32,619 nucleotides of DNA. It comes from CAZZKG01 sp964654825. Its GTDB lineage: Bacteria; Gemmatimonadota; CAZMKB01. Shown in pieces: positions 1-8,136 of this stretch. The notes under the pieces are model-generated. The model did no database searches and was not told the DNA's origin. It saw only the letters and a program-made list of their open reading frames with translations. The stretch spans positions 1-32,619 of the forward strand of contig CAZZKG010000044.1 of NCBI GenBank assembly GCA_964654825.1, in the 5' to 3' direction. The first letter of the stretch is position 1; the number at the start of each line of letters is the position of its first letter. The position numbers and the translations under genes are program-made.

Positions 1-173
1 ACACTAGTGTTCCGTCCCGGAAGTTCGTGACAATTACAGCGAGCTATCGAGGTTCCTGGCCAGGCGAGACGACGCAAGTAGTACCTTTAGGTACTTCGAG
101 GAGGAGCAACGCAGCCAGGAAATTCGAGCCCCGCCTGAATTGGTGATGAATTTCCGGGACGGGACACTAGTAT
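1..173. repeat. Long imperfect palindrome upstream of clpB
   Basis: Bases 1-40 match the reverse complement of 134-173 at about 31 of 40 positions. The outermost 20 match at 18 of 20, and a further block pairs (47-60 with 114-127, about 12 of 14). The centre carries a perfect small hairpin: AGTACC at 80-85, loop TTTA, GGTACT at 90-95. Several mismatches would be G-U pairs in RNA. The whole stretch could therefore fold into one long interrupted hairpin ending just before the clpB ribosome binding site. It may be a MITE or REP-like element, or a structured leader. The window begins inside or at its edge, so the left boundary is unknown. A frame-2 reading (from about 8) stays open into clpB, but no start codon favours it. 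Confidence 0.6.
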
Positions 174-205
174 CCGCTTTGATAAAATTTGAGGAGGCGA
201 TGGAA

Positions 206-2914
206 ATGAGAATGGACAGAATGACGGTGAAAGCGCAGGAAGCGATAGCGGAGGCCCAGGGTATGGCCCTCGAGCGGGGGAACCCTGAAGTGGATTCGCT
301 GCACCTCTTCCTCTCCCTTCTCGATCAGTCCGACGGCACGACTGGACCCATTGTAGACAAACTCGGGGTGGAACGAGGGTCTCTCAGATCCCGGATCGAA
401 GAAGTCATCGGCAGCCTCGCCAGGGTTTCGGAGGGCGGCCTCGGTCAGATAGGGATGTCGAGAGGTTTGAGAGAAGACCTCCTGCAGGCTTTCAGAGAGA
501 TGGATACGCTGAAGGACGAATATGTCTCGACAGAACACCTGCTGCTCGCGATCTCTGTTGGTAAAAACGAGTGTGGTGATATCCTGAGGAAATTCAATCT
601 GAACAGGGATAATATCCTGAAGGCGCTCGTCGATATCAGGGGTACCCAGAGGGTAACCGACCCGAACGCTGAGGATCGGTACCAGGCCCTCGAACGTTTC
701 GGCAGAGACCTTGTCGAACTTGCCAGGAAGAACAAGCTGGATCCGGTAATCGGGAGGGATGATGAGGTGAGAAGAGTCATCCAGGTACTCTCGAGAAGGA
801 CCAAGAACAATCCCGTCCTCATCGGAGAGCCCGGTGTAGGGAAGACGGCGATAGCAGAAGGGCTCGCCCAGAGAATCGTGGGCGGAGATGTCCCCGATTC
901 GCTCAAGGACAAACGCCTCATCCAGCTTGACATGGGTTCGCTCGTTGCGGGGACGAAGTTCAGGGGGGAATTCGAGGACAGACTCAAAGCGGTGCTGAAA
1001 GCCGTAACCGATTCCGAGGGAGAGATCATCCTGTTTATCGATGAGATGCACACCCTCGTCGGTGCCGGAGCGGCGGAGGGCGCGATCGACGCCTCGAATA
1101 TGCTCAAACCCGCTCTCGCCAGGGGTGAACTGCACTGTATCGGAGCTACCACACTCGATGAATACCGCAAGTATATCGAGAGAGACGCCGCGCTCGAGAG
1201 AAGGTTTCAGCCCATCACGATCGGCGAGCCCTCTATCGAAGATGCCATCGCTATCCTGCGTGGATTGAAGGAACGGTACGAGGTCCATCACGGCGTGCGT
1301 ATTACCGATCCGGCGATCATTGCCGCCGTCAAGTTGTCACACCGGTATATCACGGACAGGTTTCTGCCTGACAAGGCGATAGATCTCATCGACGAAGCGG
1401 CATCTAAACTGCGGATCGAGATCGACAGCCTCCCGACCGAGATCGATCAGATCGAAAGAAAGGTCATGGGACTCGAAATCGAGAAGCAAGCTCTTCTCAA
1501 GGAAGAAGATCCGGCTTCACGTCAACGGCTTGCTGTACTCGAGAAAGAACTCGCCGATCTCAAAGAGAAGAGCGATCACCTCAAAGCCCACTGGAATAAC
1601 GAGCGGGAGATGATCTCCGACATTCGTGAATCCAAGAAAGAACTGGAGGAGGCGAGGATCGAAGCACAGAATGCGGAACGTGTGGGTGATCTCGCGACCG
1701 CATCGCAGATCCGGTACGGGGTTCTGCCGCGGCAGGAAGAGAAGCTGTCCGAGCTGAACAACCGACTCGCCGAACTCCAGAAGAATTACAGGATGCTCAA
1801 AGAGGAAGTCGAAGCAGAAGACATCGCAGAAGTGGTCTCCCGGTGGACGGGCATACCTGTTTCCCGACTGCTGGAAGGTGAAGTCCTCAAACTGGTGAAG
1901 ATGGAAGAACGCCTCATGACCCGGGTCGTCGGCCAGGACGACGCGATCACCGTGGTGTCAGACGCGGTGAGAAGAGCCCGGGCCGGTCTAGGCGATCCCG
2001 AACGTCCGATAGGGAGTTTTATATTCATGGGTCCCACCGGTGTCGGAAAAACTGAACTGGCCAGGGCACTGGCAGAATTCCTTTTCGATGACGAGAAAGC
2101 CATGGTGAGGCTCGACATGTCCGAGTTCATGGAGAAGCATTCGGTGTCGAGGCTCATTGGAGCACCGCCCGGGTACGTCGGTTACGATGAGGGAGGATAC
2201 CTCACCGAAGCCGTGAGGAGAAAACCCTTCTCAATCGTTCTGTTCGACGAGATCGAGAAAGCACACCCGGACATCTTCAGCGCCCTGCTACAGATTCTCG
2301 AGGATGGCAGGCTCACTGACGGGAAAGGCAGAACCGTCGATTTCAAGAACACGATCATCATCATGACTTCCAACATCGGGAGTCAGCTCATCCAGGAATA
2401 CCAGAAACGGATCGGTTTCAAACATTCCGGCAGCAGCGAGGACGGTCGCCCGGAAGTCATCGATGACTACGACGAGATCAAGAAAGAAGTCCGGGAAGCT
2501 CTGAAGGAGAGGTTCAAGCCGGAGTTTCTGAACAGGATCGATGACGTGGTGATCTTCAATGCCCTGAGCACCGACGATCTGGCGAAAATTGTGGACATCC
2601 AGCTGTCCCTTGTCGCCAAGCGGGTCAGCGAGAAGGGTATCACCATCTGTCTCACTGACAGTGCTAAGGCCCTCCTGATTGAAAAAGCGTATGATCCCAT
2701 CTATGGAGCGAGGCCACTGAAGAGGAGAATCCAGAAGGACATCCTCGATCCACTCGCGAGACTGCTACTCAGGGGTGAAATCGGCGAGGGTGAAGTGGTC
2801 ACCGTGGATGTGGATCGGAAGGACCGCGGAGCACCGGGTGATGGGTCGTTCGTTTTCAGAGGATCCGGGAAGGAACGTACTCCCGTAGCCGATGAACCAT
2901 CACTCGCTCATTGA
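206..2914 (+). CDS. clpB: ATP-dependent disaggregase ClpB (Hsp100)
   Basis: ClpB is a cytoplasmic hexameric AAA+ chaperone that threads aggregated proteins through its pore, working with DnaK/DnaJ. The protein has 902 residues, slightly longer than the usual 860 or so. An N-terminal Clp repeat domain covers about 1-150. The first AAA module has Walker A GEPGVGKT at 207-214. The coiled-coil M domain, which distinguishes ClpB from ClpA and ClpC, lies at about 400-540. The second AAA module has Walker A GPTGVGKT at 609-616 and is followed by the C-terminal D2-small domain. An upstream in-frame ATG exists at 200, but GGAGG at 193-197 is best spaced for ATG 206 and gives the family-typical start MRMDRMTVKAQEA. 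The gene ends in a charged, low-conservation tail that overlaps the convergent epimerase gene by 15 bases. No CIRCE element or clear heat-shock promoter is visible upstream. Confidence 0.97.
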   Translation: MRMDRMTVKAQEAIAEAQGMALERGNPEVDSLHLFLSLLDQSDGTTGPIVDKLGVERGSLRSRIEEVIGSLARVSEGGLGQIGMSRGLREDLLQAFREMDTLKDEYVSTEHLLLAISVGKNECGDILRKFNLNRDNILKALVDIRGTQRVTDPNAEDRYQALERFGRDLVELARKNKLDPVIGRDDEVRRVIQVLSRRTKNNPVLIGEPGVGKTAIAEGLAQRIVGGDVPDSLKDKRLIQLDMGSLVAGTKFRGEFEDRLKAVLKAVTDSEGEIILFIDEMHTLVGAGAAEGAIDASNMLKPALARGELHCIGATTLDEYRKYIERDAALERRFQPITIGEPSIEDAIAILRGLKERYEVHHGVRITDPAIIAAVKLSHRYITDRFLPDKAIDLIDEAASKLRIEIDSLPTEIDQIERKVMGLEIEKQALLKEEDPASRQRLAVLEKELADLKEKSDHLKAHWNNEREMISDIRESKKELEEARIEAQNAERVGDLATASQIRYGVLPRQEEKLSELNNRLAELQKNYRMLKEEVEAEDIAEVVSRWTGIPVSRLLEGEVLKLVKMEERLMTRVVGQDDAITVVSDAVRRARAGLGDPERPIGSFIFMGPTGVGKTELARALAEFLFDDEKAMVRLDMSEFMEKHSVSRLIGAPPGYVGYDEGGYLTEAVRRKPFSIVLFDEIEKAHPDIFSALLQILEDGRLTDGKGRTVDFKNTIIIMTSNIGSQLIQEYQKRIGFKHSGSSEDGRPEVIDDYDEIKKEVREALKERFKPEFLNRIDDVVIFNALSTDDLAKIVDIQLSLVAKRVSEKGITICLTDSAKALLIEKAYDPIYGARPLKRRIQKDILDPLARLLLRGEIGEGEVVTVDVDRKDRGAPGDGSFVFRGSGKERTPVADEPSLAH

Positions 2915-3328
2915 GTTCTGTGTGTCTTCCGGCGGCGATGTGAACTCGAACAGTACACCGGAGGTCTCCTTCGGATTGACGAAGAAGACCTCCCGGCCTT
3001 CGCCGCCTGATCGCACTGCGCCGATCAGGGAGAGACCGAGCCCGGCAAGTCGCTCGTACAATGCGCCAATGTCCTCGCTCTTTACTGCGATATGATGAAG
3101 GCCCGGTCCTCTTCTTTCGAGAAACCGCGCGACGGGGCTTTCCTCATCGAAGGCCGAGAGAAGTTCGATCCTCGGGCCACACATATCGAATACCGCGATC
3201 TCTACCCCCTCCTGACGGACCACTTCGCGATGGGATTCCTCGACCCCGAGCAGTCTGGAAAATGCAGCCGATGCCTCGTCCAGATCTGTCACCGCGATAC
3301 CGATGTGGTCGATCCCGGTTTTGTTCAT
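2900..3328 (-). CDS. mce: Methylmalonyl-CoA epimerase
   Basis: This enzyme interconverts (R)- and (S)-methylmalonyl-CoA between propionyl-CoA carboxylase and methylmalonyl-CoA mutase. The 142-residue protein has two vicinal-oxygen-chelate modules. Candidate metal ligands are His8 (DHIGIAV), Glu55 (PRIELLSA), His79 (LHHIAV) and Glu128 (VLFEFT). These match the two His plus Glu/Gln pattern of the family, as does the overall length. A GGAGG (3333-3337 on the complementary strand) lies 4 bases upstream of the ATG. The gene converges on clpB, with its last 15 bases overlapping the clpB end, and diverges from thioredoxin. No mutase or carboxylase gene lies in the window, so the pathway context is inferred from family knowledge. 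Other VOC proteins, such as glyoxalase I, are less likely because of the ERRGPGLHHIA signature. Confidence 0.92.
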   Translation of the reverse strand: MNKTGIDHIGIAVTDLDEASAAFSRLLGVEESHREVVRQEGVEIAVFDMCGPRIELLSAFDEESPVARFLERRGPGLHHIAVKSEDIGALYERLAGLGLSLIGAVRSGGEGREVFFVNPKETSGVLFEFTSPPEDTQNSMSE

Positions 3329-3405
3329 AGTGCCTCCGCCCGGTTAAATCTTTCCTGCAGGTGGTTCGGGCGATTATCTCACCCGGTTTCCCCTCTAAAT
3401 TACAC

Positions 3406-3434
3406 TTGACACTTTCACAGTGCAATCATATTAT
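3406..3434 (+). promoter_or_regulatory. Sigma-70-type promoter for thioredoxin
   Basis: TTGACA at 3406-3411 and TATTAT at 3429-3434 are separated by exactly 17 bases. This predicts a leader of about 55 bases before the thioredoxin ATG. The -35 is a perfect consensus and the -10 differs at one position. Confidence 0.8.
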
Positions 3435-3496
3435 AAGGGCTATCCACACGGCTCCATTAAAATCAACAGAAAACTTCATGTAAGGGTGGTAGTTTC

Positions 3497-3829
3497 ATGG
3501 AAGCACATGCAAAACCTGCTGCGGTGACTGATCAAGAGTTTGCCGATAAAGTCGAGAACGCCCAGGGCCTTTCGGTTGTAGATCTCTGGGCCGAATGGTG
3601 CGGTCCCTGCAAGGCCATCGCACCGGTGGTGGATGAACTTGCCACAGAGTTCGAGGGAAAAGTATCATTTTATAAGCTGGATACTGAGAATAACAGAGCC
3701 ACACCGACTAAGTATGGTGTGATGAGTATCCCTACCCTTCTCTTCTTCAAAGACGGGAAGCTGGTGGAAAAAGTGATTGGAGTAGTACCGAAGAAAAAAC
3801 TTCAGGATGTGATCACCAGGCATCTGTAA
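3497..3829 (+). CDS. trxA: Thioredoxin
   Basis: This is a 110-residue cytoplasmic dithiol oxidoreductase that reduces protein disulfides. The active site is WCGPC at 34-38, preceded by the conserved VVDLWAEWCGPC strand. The cis-proline is Pro79 in MSIPT, followed by the LLFFKDGK strand and a C-terminal helix. Length and fold are typical of TrxA. No signal peptide or membrane segment is visible. AAGGGTGG at 3483-3490 lies about 6 bases before the ATG. The gene has its own promoter and is followed by a stable hairpin, so it is probably monocistronic. The electron donor (thioredoxin reductase) is not in the window. Confidence 0.96.
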   Translation: MEAHAKPAAVTDQEFADKVENAQGLSVVDLWAEWCGPCKAIAPVVDELATEFEGKVSFYKLDTENNRATPTKYGVMSIPTLLFFKDGKLVEKVIGVVPKKKLQDVITRHL

Positions 3830-3849
3830 TCTGATCCATTCGACAATCA

Positions 3850-3877
3850 GGGGTCCTTTTCCGGGTAAGAGGGCCCC
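3850..3877 (+). terminator. Hairpin downstream of thioredoxin
   Basis: GGGGTCCTTTT (3850-3860) pairs along all 11 positions, counting two G-U pairs, with AAGAGGGCCCC (3867-3877) across a 6-base loop. No U-tract follows, so it could be a weak intrinsic terminator or an mRNA 3' end stabiliser. Confidence 0.5.
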
Positions 3878-3955
3878 GATCCTTCCCCGACCTCTGAGAC
3901 AGTTCGTGTCGCGCGTCATGGTGACTCAGGTCAGAGTTTCCCGGCTGCAAGCGAC

Positions 3956-3984
3956 TTGACTTTGAAGTGATGCTCATATAGTAT
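3956..3984 (+). promoter_or_regulatory. Candidate promoter for the envelope gene block
   Basis: TTGACT at 3956-3961 is followed 17 bases later by TAGTAT (3979-3984), or 15 bases later by TATAGT (3977-3982). It lies about 35 bases upstream of the CDP-alcohol phosphatidyltransferase ATG. Confidence 0.5.
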
Positions 3985-4016
3985 AGATAAACTTACGAAA
4001 CCACCGGGCACTTGAG

Positions 4017-4631
4017 ATGTTACCAGAAACAATCAAAAACTGGTATGTGAATTTTACATCTCCAATTACGGGATTTTTCACCAGACACCGGGTCCACCCC
4101 AATTTACTCACGACGATCGGTTTCCTCATTTCCTGCTTCGCGGCCTACATGATCGCTAAGGGGAGCCTCAGGTTCGGTGGATTTCTCATCCTGCTTGGCG
4201 GGACGTTCGATGTGTTCGATGGTGGGGTCGCGAGAGCATCCGGGATGGTATCCCGGTTCGGTTCCTTCTTCGATTCGAGCCTCGACCGATATGCCGAGAT
4301 CGTCCTGTTTACGGGCTTTTTAATGTATTTCCTGGAAAGATCGAACGATCTCATAGCACTCGTTATTCTTCTGGCCACCGCTGGCGGAATCATGGTCAGC
4401 TACACACGGGCACGTGCTGAAGCTCTCGGGATCGAGTGCAAGATCGGCTTTTTCCAGAGGCCTGAGAGGATACTGTTTCTCGGACTCGGGGCGTTGTTGG
4501 GTGAAGGTGTCGTGAAGATAACACTGTGGATTCTTGTCCTGCTTTCGAACTACACCGCATTTCAGCGCATGGTCCACGTATACAAGGTAACGAGAGGGAT
4601 GAATGGGGGAAATGGCAAGTCCCTATCTTGA
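4017..4631 (+). CDS. CDP-alcohol phosphatidyltransferase, possibly phosphatidylinositol-phosphate synthase
   Basis: This is an integral membrane enzyme that transfers the phosphatidyl group from CDP-diacylglycerol to an alcohol acceptor. The 204-residue protein contains the full family signature: Asp68-Gly69, Ala72-Arg73, Gly82, Asp86 and Asp90, in the arrangement DGxxARx8Gx3Dx3D. Hydrophobic segments lie at about 32-48, 52-66, 95-125 and 150-185. The acceptor cannot be read from the motif. An inositol-phosphate synthase lies two genes downstream, so an inositol phosphate acceptor is a reasonable inference; glycerol-3-phosphate (PgsA) is the main alternative. Its 3' end overlaps the next gene by 29 bases, suggesting translational coupling. 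No strong Shine-Dalgarno sequence is seen before the ATG. Confidence 0.88.
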   Translation: MLPETIKNWYVNFTSPITGFFTRHRVHPNLLTTIGFLISCFAAYMIAKGSLRFGGFLILLGGTFDVFDGGVARASGMVSRFGSFFDSSLDRYAEIVLFTGFLMYFLERSNDLIALVILLATAGGIMVSYTRARAEALGIECKIGFFQRPERILFLGLGALLGEGVVKITLWILVLLSNYTAFQRMVHVYKVTRGMNGGNGKSLS

Positions 4632-6126
4632 ATATTTCGGGTTCAAGGAGGATCCTTTTAATCTCACGCCCAATCCTCTTTTCTTCTATCTCACAAAAGA
4701 GCACGAACTAGCTATAGATGAGCTCGAGAGGGGAGTCCGCGAACGCAAGGGTGTGGTTCTCCTTGTCGGGGAGATGGGGACCGGAAAAACGATTCTCCTG
4801 AGGACCCTGCAGAAAAAACTGCCCGTAAATGTCCTTGTATCCTATCAGCTCAATCCCTCCCTCGGTTTCGTCTCTATCGTTCAAAAGATGCTGGCAGATT
4901 TCGGATTCCCCTGTGAAGCAGACTCGAAAGCCGAGTTGATCTCCTTCTGCCACGAGAAGTTGAGTGAGCTCGCTGACAGGGATGTGTCCGGTCTGCTCAT
5001 CCTAGATGAAGCGCAGAGCCTCGGCGAGGAGGTCCTCGAAGACATCAGGATTCTCTCCAACATCGAAGACGAACGGGGGAAGTTCCTCAACATTTTTCTT
5101 GCCGGCCAGCCGGAGCTCGCCGAGAGGATCTCCACGGATTCACTGAGATCACTCAAACACAGGATCGGCGTTCGTATTTATCTCAAACCCATGGGTTCCG
5201 AAGAGATTTCCCACTACATCGACCACCGGCTGAAAGTGGCCGGGTGGTCCGGTGATGAGCCTCTGTTCACCCGGAATGCTCTCAGGTGGTTCACCTTCTC
5301 CTCACACGGTAACCCGCGTCTCATCAATGTCATCGCCGATAATGCCCTCCACCACGCTCACAGGGAAAATCTGCGATCAATAGACAAAGAGGTCATCAAA
5401 CATACCATTTCCAGTCTGGAAGGTCGAGAAGCCCTCAGTAAGCAGGAGGCGAAAAAATTCAGTCTGAAGAGAATCAATCCATTACATGTCACATTTCTCA
5501 TCCTGCTGATCGTTCTGCTCGTGTACATACCAACCCGGATGAAGCAGCGGAGAGAAAGACGTGAGGAGCGCTCTCGGGAAACGGCAATGGTTGAGGACAC
5601 CCTGCAGACCCCGGTCACCAAACCTGAAACGGTTTTTGTTTCCCGGTCTCCGATATCAGAAGAGGTTCCCACCGCGGTCAGCGCTGGAGGGGGGTCCGGG
5701 GGAACCGGGCTCGAGCAGCACGACACGGAGGAAGAATTTCCGGTGGCTGGAACGGGGCCGGATGAAGATGTCATTCTTGACAGCCTGAGCCCGGTTGAGG
5801 CGGTACCGTCTGAAATCGATACAGTCGCACATGCGAATCAGATCGAATCAGGTCAGGCAGAGGCCCCACCTGCCCGTCAGGAAACACCGGCAGAAGCGGA
5901 ACAGTTATCAATGGGAGAAGAATCCGGGGAAGGAAGCGGGGTCCGTGGTCGTCAGATCATCGTCGGTGCTGATGAATGCCTGTACCGGATCATCCTCTGG
6001 GAATACGGTGTCAGCGACCGGAAGACACTTGAAGCTGTGTTGGAGGCAAATACAGATATCAAGAATCCCGACAGGATTTATCCCGGGCAGAGGATATTTC
6101 TACCCGAGATTGCCGGGACCGATTAA
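4603..6126 (+). CDS. ExeA/GspA-like AAA ATPase with transmembrane segment and C-terminal LysM
   Basis: The N-terminal half (about 1-275) is a cytoplasmic AAA ATPase of the ExeA/GspA type. It has the typical opening YLEYFGFKEDPFNLTPNP, Walker A GEMGTGKT at 56-63, and Walker B LLILDEAQ with Asp135-Glu136. A single membrane helix lies at about 293-312, followed by a long acidic, Pro/Ser/Glu-rich linker (about 315-445). The last 55 residues look like a LysM domain (IIVGADECLY, then YPGQRIFLPEI). In GspA-type proteins a periplasmic peptidoglycan-binding domain helps assemble secretion machinery through the cell wall; here LysM would serve that purpose. ATG 4603 is preceded by GAGAGGG at 4592-4598, while ATG 4612 is an alternative. 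No general secretion genes are nearby, so the client machine is unknown. Confidence 0.88.
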   Translation: MGEMASPYLEYFGFKEDPFNLTPNPLFFYLTKEHELAIDELERGVRERKGVVLLVGEMGTGKTILLRTLQKKLPVNVLVSYQLNPSLGFVSIVQKMLADFGFPCEADSKAELISFCHEKLSELADRDVSGLLILDEAQSLGEEVLEDIRILSNIEDERGKFLNIFLAGQPELAERISTDSLRSLKHRIGVRIYLKPMGSEEISHYIDHRLKVAGWSGDEPLFTRNALRWFTFSSHGNPRLINVIADNALHHAHRENLRSIDKEVIKHTISSLEGREALSKQEAKKFSLKRINPLHVTFLILLIVLLVYIPTRMKQRRERREERSRETAMVEDTLQTPVTKPETVFVSRSPISEEVPTAVSAGGGSGGTGLEQHDTEEEFPVAGTGPDEDVILDSLSPVEAVPSEIDTVAHANQIESGQAEAPPARQETPAEAEQLSMGEESGEGSGVRGRQIIVGADECLYRIILWEYGVSDRKTLEAVLEANTDIKNPDRIYPGQRIFLPEIAGTD

Positions 6127-6229
6127 AGGGTTTCTGGAGTTGTGCGGAGAGCGTTCCAGTTCTCGGTCACGACACTCCGGTTCCGCAGATAGACCGATAC
6201 AGAGAACAATCAAGAAAGGGGAACGCACG

Positions 6230-7342
6230 ATGAGCAAGGTCCGTGTCGGGATTATAGGCGTAGGAAACTGCGCCTCGTCCCTGGTTCAAGGAGTCCAGTA
6301 TTATAAAAATGCCAGTGATAACGAATTTATTCCGGGGATCATGCATTCCAACCTTGGAGGATACCACATTAGGGATATCGAATTCAGTGCTGCAATCGAT
6401 ATTGACAAGAACAAGGTGGGCAAGGATCTTTCTGAAGCGGTTTTCACATGGCCCAACAATACCTACAAGTTTTCTGATATTCCGAAGCTCGGCGTTAGGG
6501 TGGAACGGGGTATGACTCACGATGGTCTCGGCAAATATCTGTCTGAAATCATCGAGAAAGCTCCCGGTTCGACCGTAGACATCGTGTCGCTGTTCAAAGA
6601 TACCAGGACTGATGTGGTCGTGAACTATCTCCCCGTCGGGAGTGAGGAAGCCACCAAGTGGTATGTCGAACAGATCCTCGAGGTAGGCTGCGGCCTCATC
6701 AATTGCATACCCGTGTTTATTGCCAGAGAGCCGTACTGGCAGCAGAGGTTCGAGCAGAAACACGTCCCGGTAATCGGGGATGACATCAAATCACAGGTCG
6801 GGGCGACGATCGTGCACCGTGTCCTCACTCGCCTCATGAGGGAGAGGGGAGTGCGGCTCGAGAGGACATCTCAACTCAATGTCGGCGGTAACACCGATTT
6901 CCTGAATATGCTCGAGAGGACACGACTCGAATCCAAGAAGATCAGCAAGACCAACGCGGTGACTTCACAGCTCGATTACGATATCGGTGCGGGAAATGTT
7001 CACATCGGTCCGAGTGACTATGTAGAATGGCTCAGTGACAGGAAGTGGGCGTACATCCGCTCCGAGGGGAAGACTTTCGGCGGTGTTCCTCTCAACATCG
7101 AGCTGAAGCTCGAAGTCTGGGACTCCCCGAATTCAGCCGGTGTCGTCATCGATGCGGTAAGGTGCTGCAAGCTTGCTCTGGATAACAAGCTCGAGGGGAG
7201 TATCAATGGCCCGTCGTCTTACTTCATGAAATCACCTCCGGTCCAGTATACCGATGACAAAGCACGCGAGCTCACGGAGAAGTTCATCCGGGATATGATG
7301 CGGATGAAGGGGAAGAACAGGGCAAAGAAAAAATCGAAGTAG
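6230..7342 (+). CDS. ino1: Inositol-3-phosphate synthase
   Basis: This enzyme converts glucose-6-phosphate to 1D-myo-inositol 3-phosphate with bound NAD. The 370-residue protein is of the short bacterial/archaeal type, unlike the roughly 500-residue eukaryotic one. The NAD-binding loop is GIIGVGNCASSLVQG near residue 8. Conserved blocks include VNYLPVGSEEATKWY, VPVIGDDIKSQVGATI and LNVGGNTDFLNM, which hold the active-site lysines and metal-binding residues. The reading frame is open as far back as 5795, but that part overlaps the previous gene. ATG 6230 follows AAAGGGGAA at 6215-6223 and matches the family start. It lies 103 bases after the ATPase gene in a co-directional block that begins with a CDP-alcohol phosphatidyltransferase, which suggests that the product feeds an inositol phospholipid. 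Confidence 0.95.
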   Translation: MSKVRVGIIGVGNCASSLVQGVQYYKNASDNEFIPGIMHSNLGGYHIRDIEFSAAIDIDKNKVGKDLSEAVFTWPNNTYKFSDIPKLGVRVERGMTHDGLGKYLSEIIEKAPGSTVDIVSLFKDTRTDVVVNYLPVGSEEATKWYVEQILEVGCGLINCIPVFIAREPYWQQRFEQKHVPVIGDDIKSQVGATIVHRVLTRLMRERGVRLERTSQLNVGGNTDFLNMLERTRLESKKISKTNAVTSQLDYDIGAGNVHIGPSDYVEWLSDRKWAYIRSEGKTFGGVPLNIELKLEVWDSPNSAGVVIDAVRCCKLALDNKLEGSINGPSSYFMKSPPVQYTDDKARELTEKFIRDMMRMKGKNRAKKKSK

Positions 7343-7494
7343 ACGTTCGAATGCATCGGTTATTTCTGTGAGGTTGTTGTTCTGGGCGGTAGTTCCGGTT
7401 CGCGGAGTTGGGTGTCTCTTTAATTTCCAGTTGTGTTTTCGTTCGCAGGGAGAGGTGACCTCGTGTACCAGGCGGCGTATGATCCTGGAGTATC

Positions 7495-8136
7495 ATGCAG
7501 GGAACGCTTATCACATTCGAAGGCATAGAGGGGTGCGGCAAGACCACCCAGATCGGACTGTTCACGGAATGGCTCGAGGGAGAGGGGATTCCTACTCTTC
7601 TGACACGCGAACCGGGCGGCACCTCCCTCGGTGAGGAGATCAGGAACGTCCTGCTGCATGGATCTGATGTCGAGATTAATCCCCGAGCCGAGCTCCTCCT
7701 GTATCTCGCCAGCAGGGCCCAGCTCGTCAAAGATGTCATCAAACCCGCCCTGGTCGATGGGAAGGTCGTTCTCGTCGACAGGTTTTCCGATTCCACCGTC
7801 GCATACCAGGGATGGGGAAGAGGACTCGACATCCGCATGATTCAGGAGATGAACGGATTCGTCACCGGAGGCATGCTCCCGGACCTCACCTTCATCTTTG
7901 ATCTCGATCCGAGGACGGGACTTTCGAGAATTTCACACAGGACAGATGATGGTATGCCCGACAGGATCGAGGCAGAGAAAATTTCCTTCCACGAGAAAGT
8001 CCGGCAAGGTTTTCAGAAGCTTGCCCGGGAAGGTGGACGATACCGCCTCATTGATGGTGAGAGAACGGTAGAGAGCATTCAGGAAGATCTCCGCCGGATC
8101 TACTCCTCTTTCCTCAAGGAGCGAAAGCAGCCATGA
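7495..8136 (+). CDS. tmk: Thymidylate kinase
   Basis: This enzyme phosphorylates dTMP to dTDP using ATP, an essential cytoplasmic step in dTTP synthesis. The 213-residue protein has the P-loop FEGIEGCGKTT at 8-18 and TREPGG at 37-42. The DR-F/Y signature is Asp95-Arg96-Phe97 (VDRFSDSTVAYQGWGRG), and a LID region lies around 150. Length is typical. TGGAG lies 4 bases upstream of the ATG. The stop codon overlaps the next gene's start as ATGA, so the glycosyltransferase is translationally coupled to it. The 152 bases upstream contain no clear promoter, so it may be read through from the inositol-phosphate synthase. Confidence 0.96.
   Translation: MQGTLITFEGIEGCGKTTQIGLFTEWLEGEGIPTLLTREPGGTSLGEEIRNVLLHGSDVEINPRAELLLYLASRAQLVKDVIKPALVDGKVVLVDRFSDSTVAYQGWGRGLDIRMIQEMNGFVTGGMLPDLTFIFDLDPRTGLSRISHRTDDGMPDRIEAEKISFHEKVRQGFQKLAREGGRYRLIDGERTVESIQEDLRRIYSSFLKERKQP

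Noticed and set aside
174..205. Heat-shock operator (CIRCE) or sigma-32 promoter before clpB
   Set aside because: No TTAGCACTC/GAGTGCTAA pair or CTTGAA...CCCCAT arrangement was found. The TAAAAT at 183-188 has no matching -35.
167..1291. Long open frames on the minus strand opposite clpB (up to 374 codons)
   Set aside because: They lie antisense to unmistakable ClpB domains, have no recognisable motif or ribosome binding site, and arise from codon bias of the sense gene.
5795..6229. N-terminal extension of inositol-phosphate synthase by 145 residues
   Set aside because: It overlaps the ExeA-like gene in another frame. The family start and a good ribosome binding site occur at 6230.
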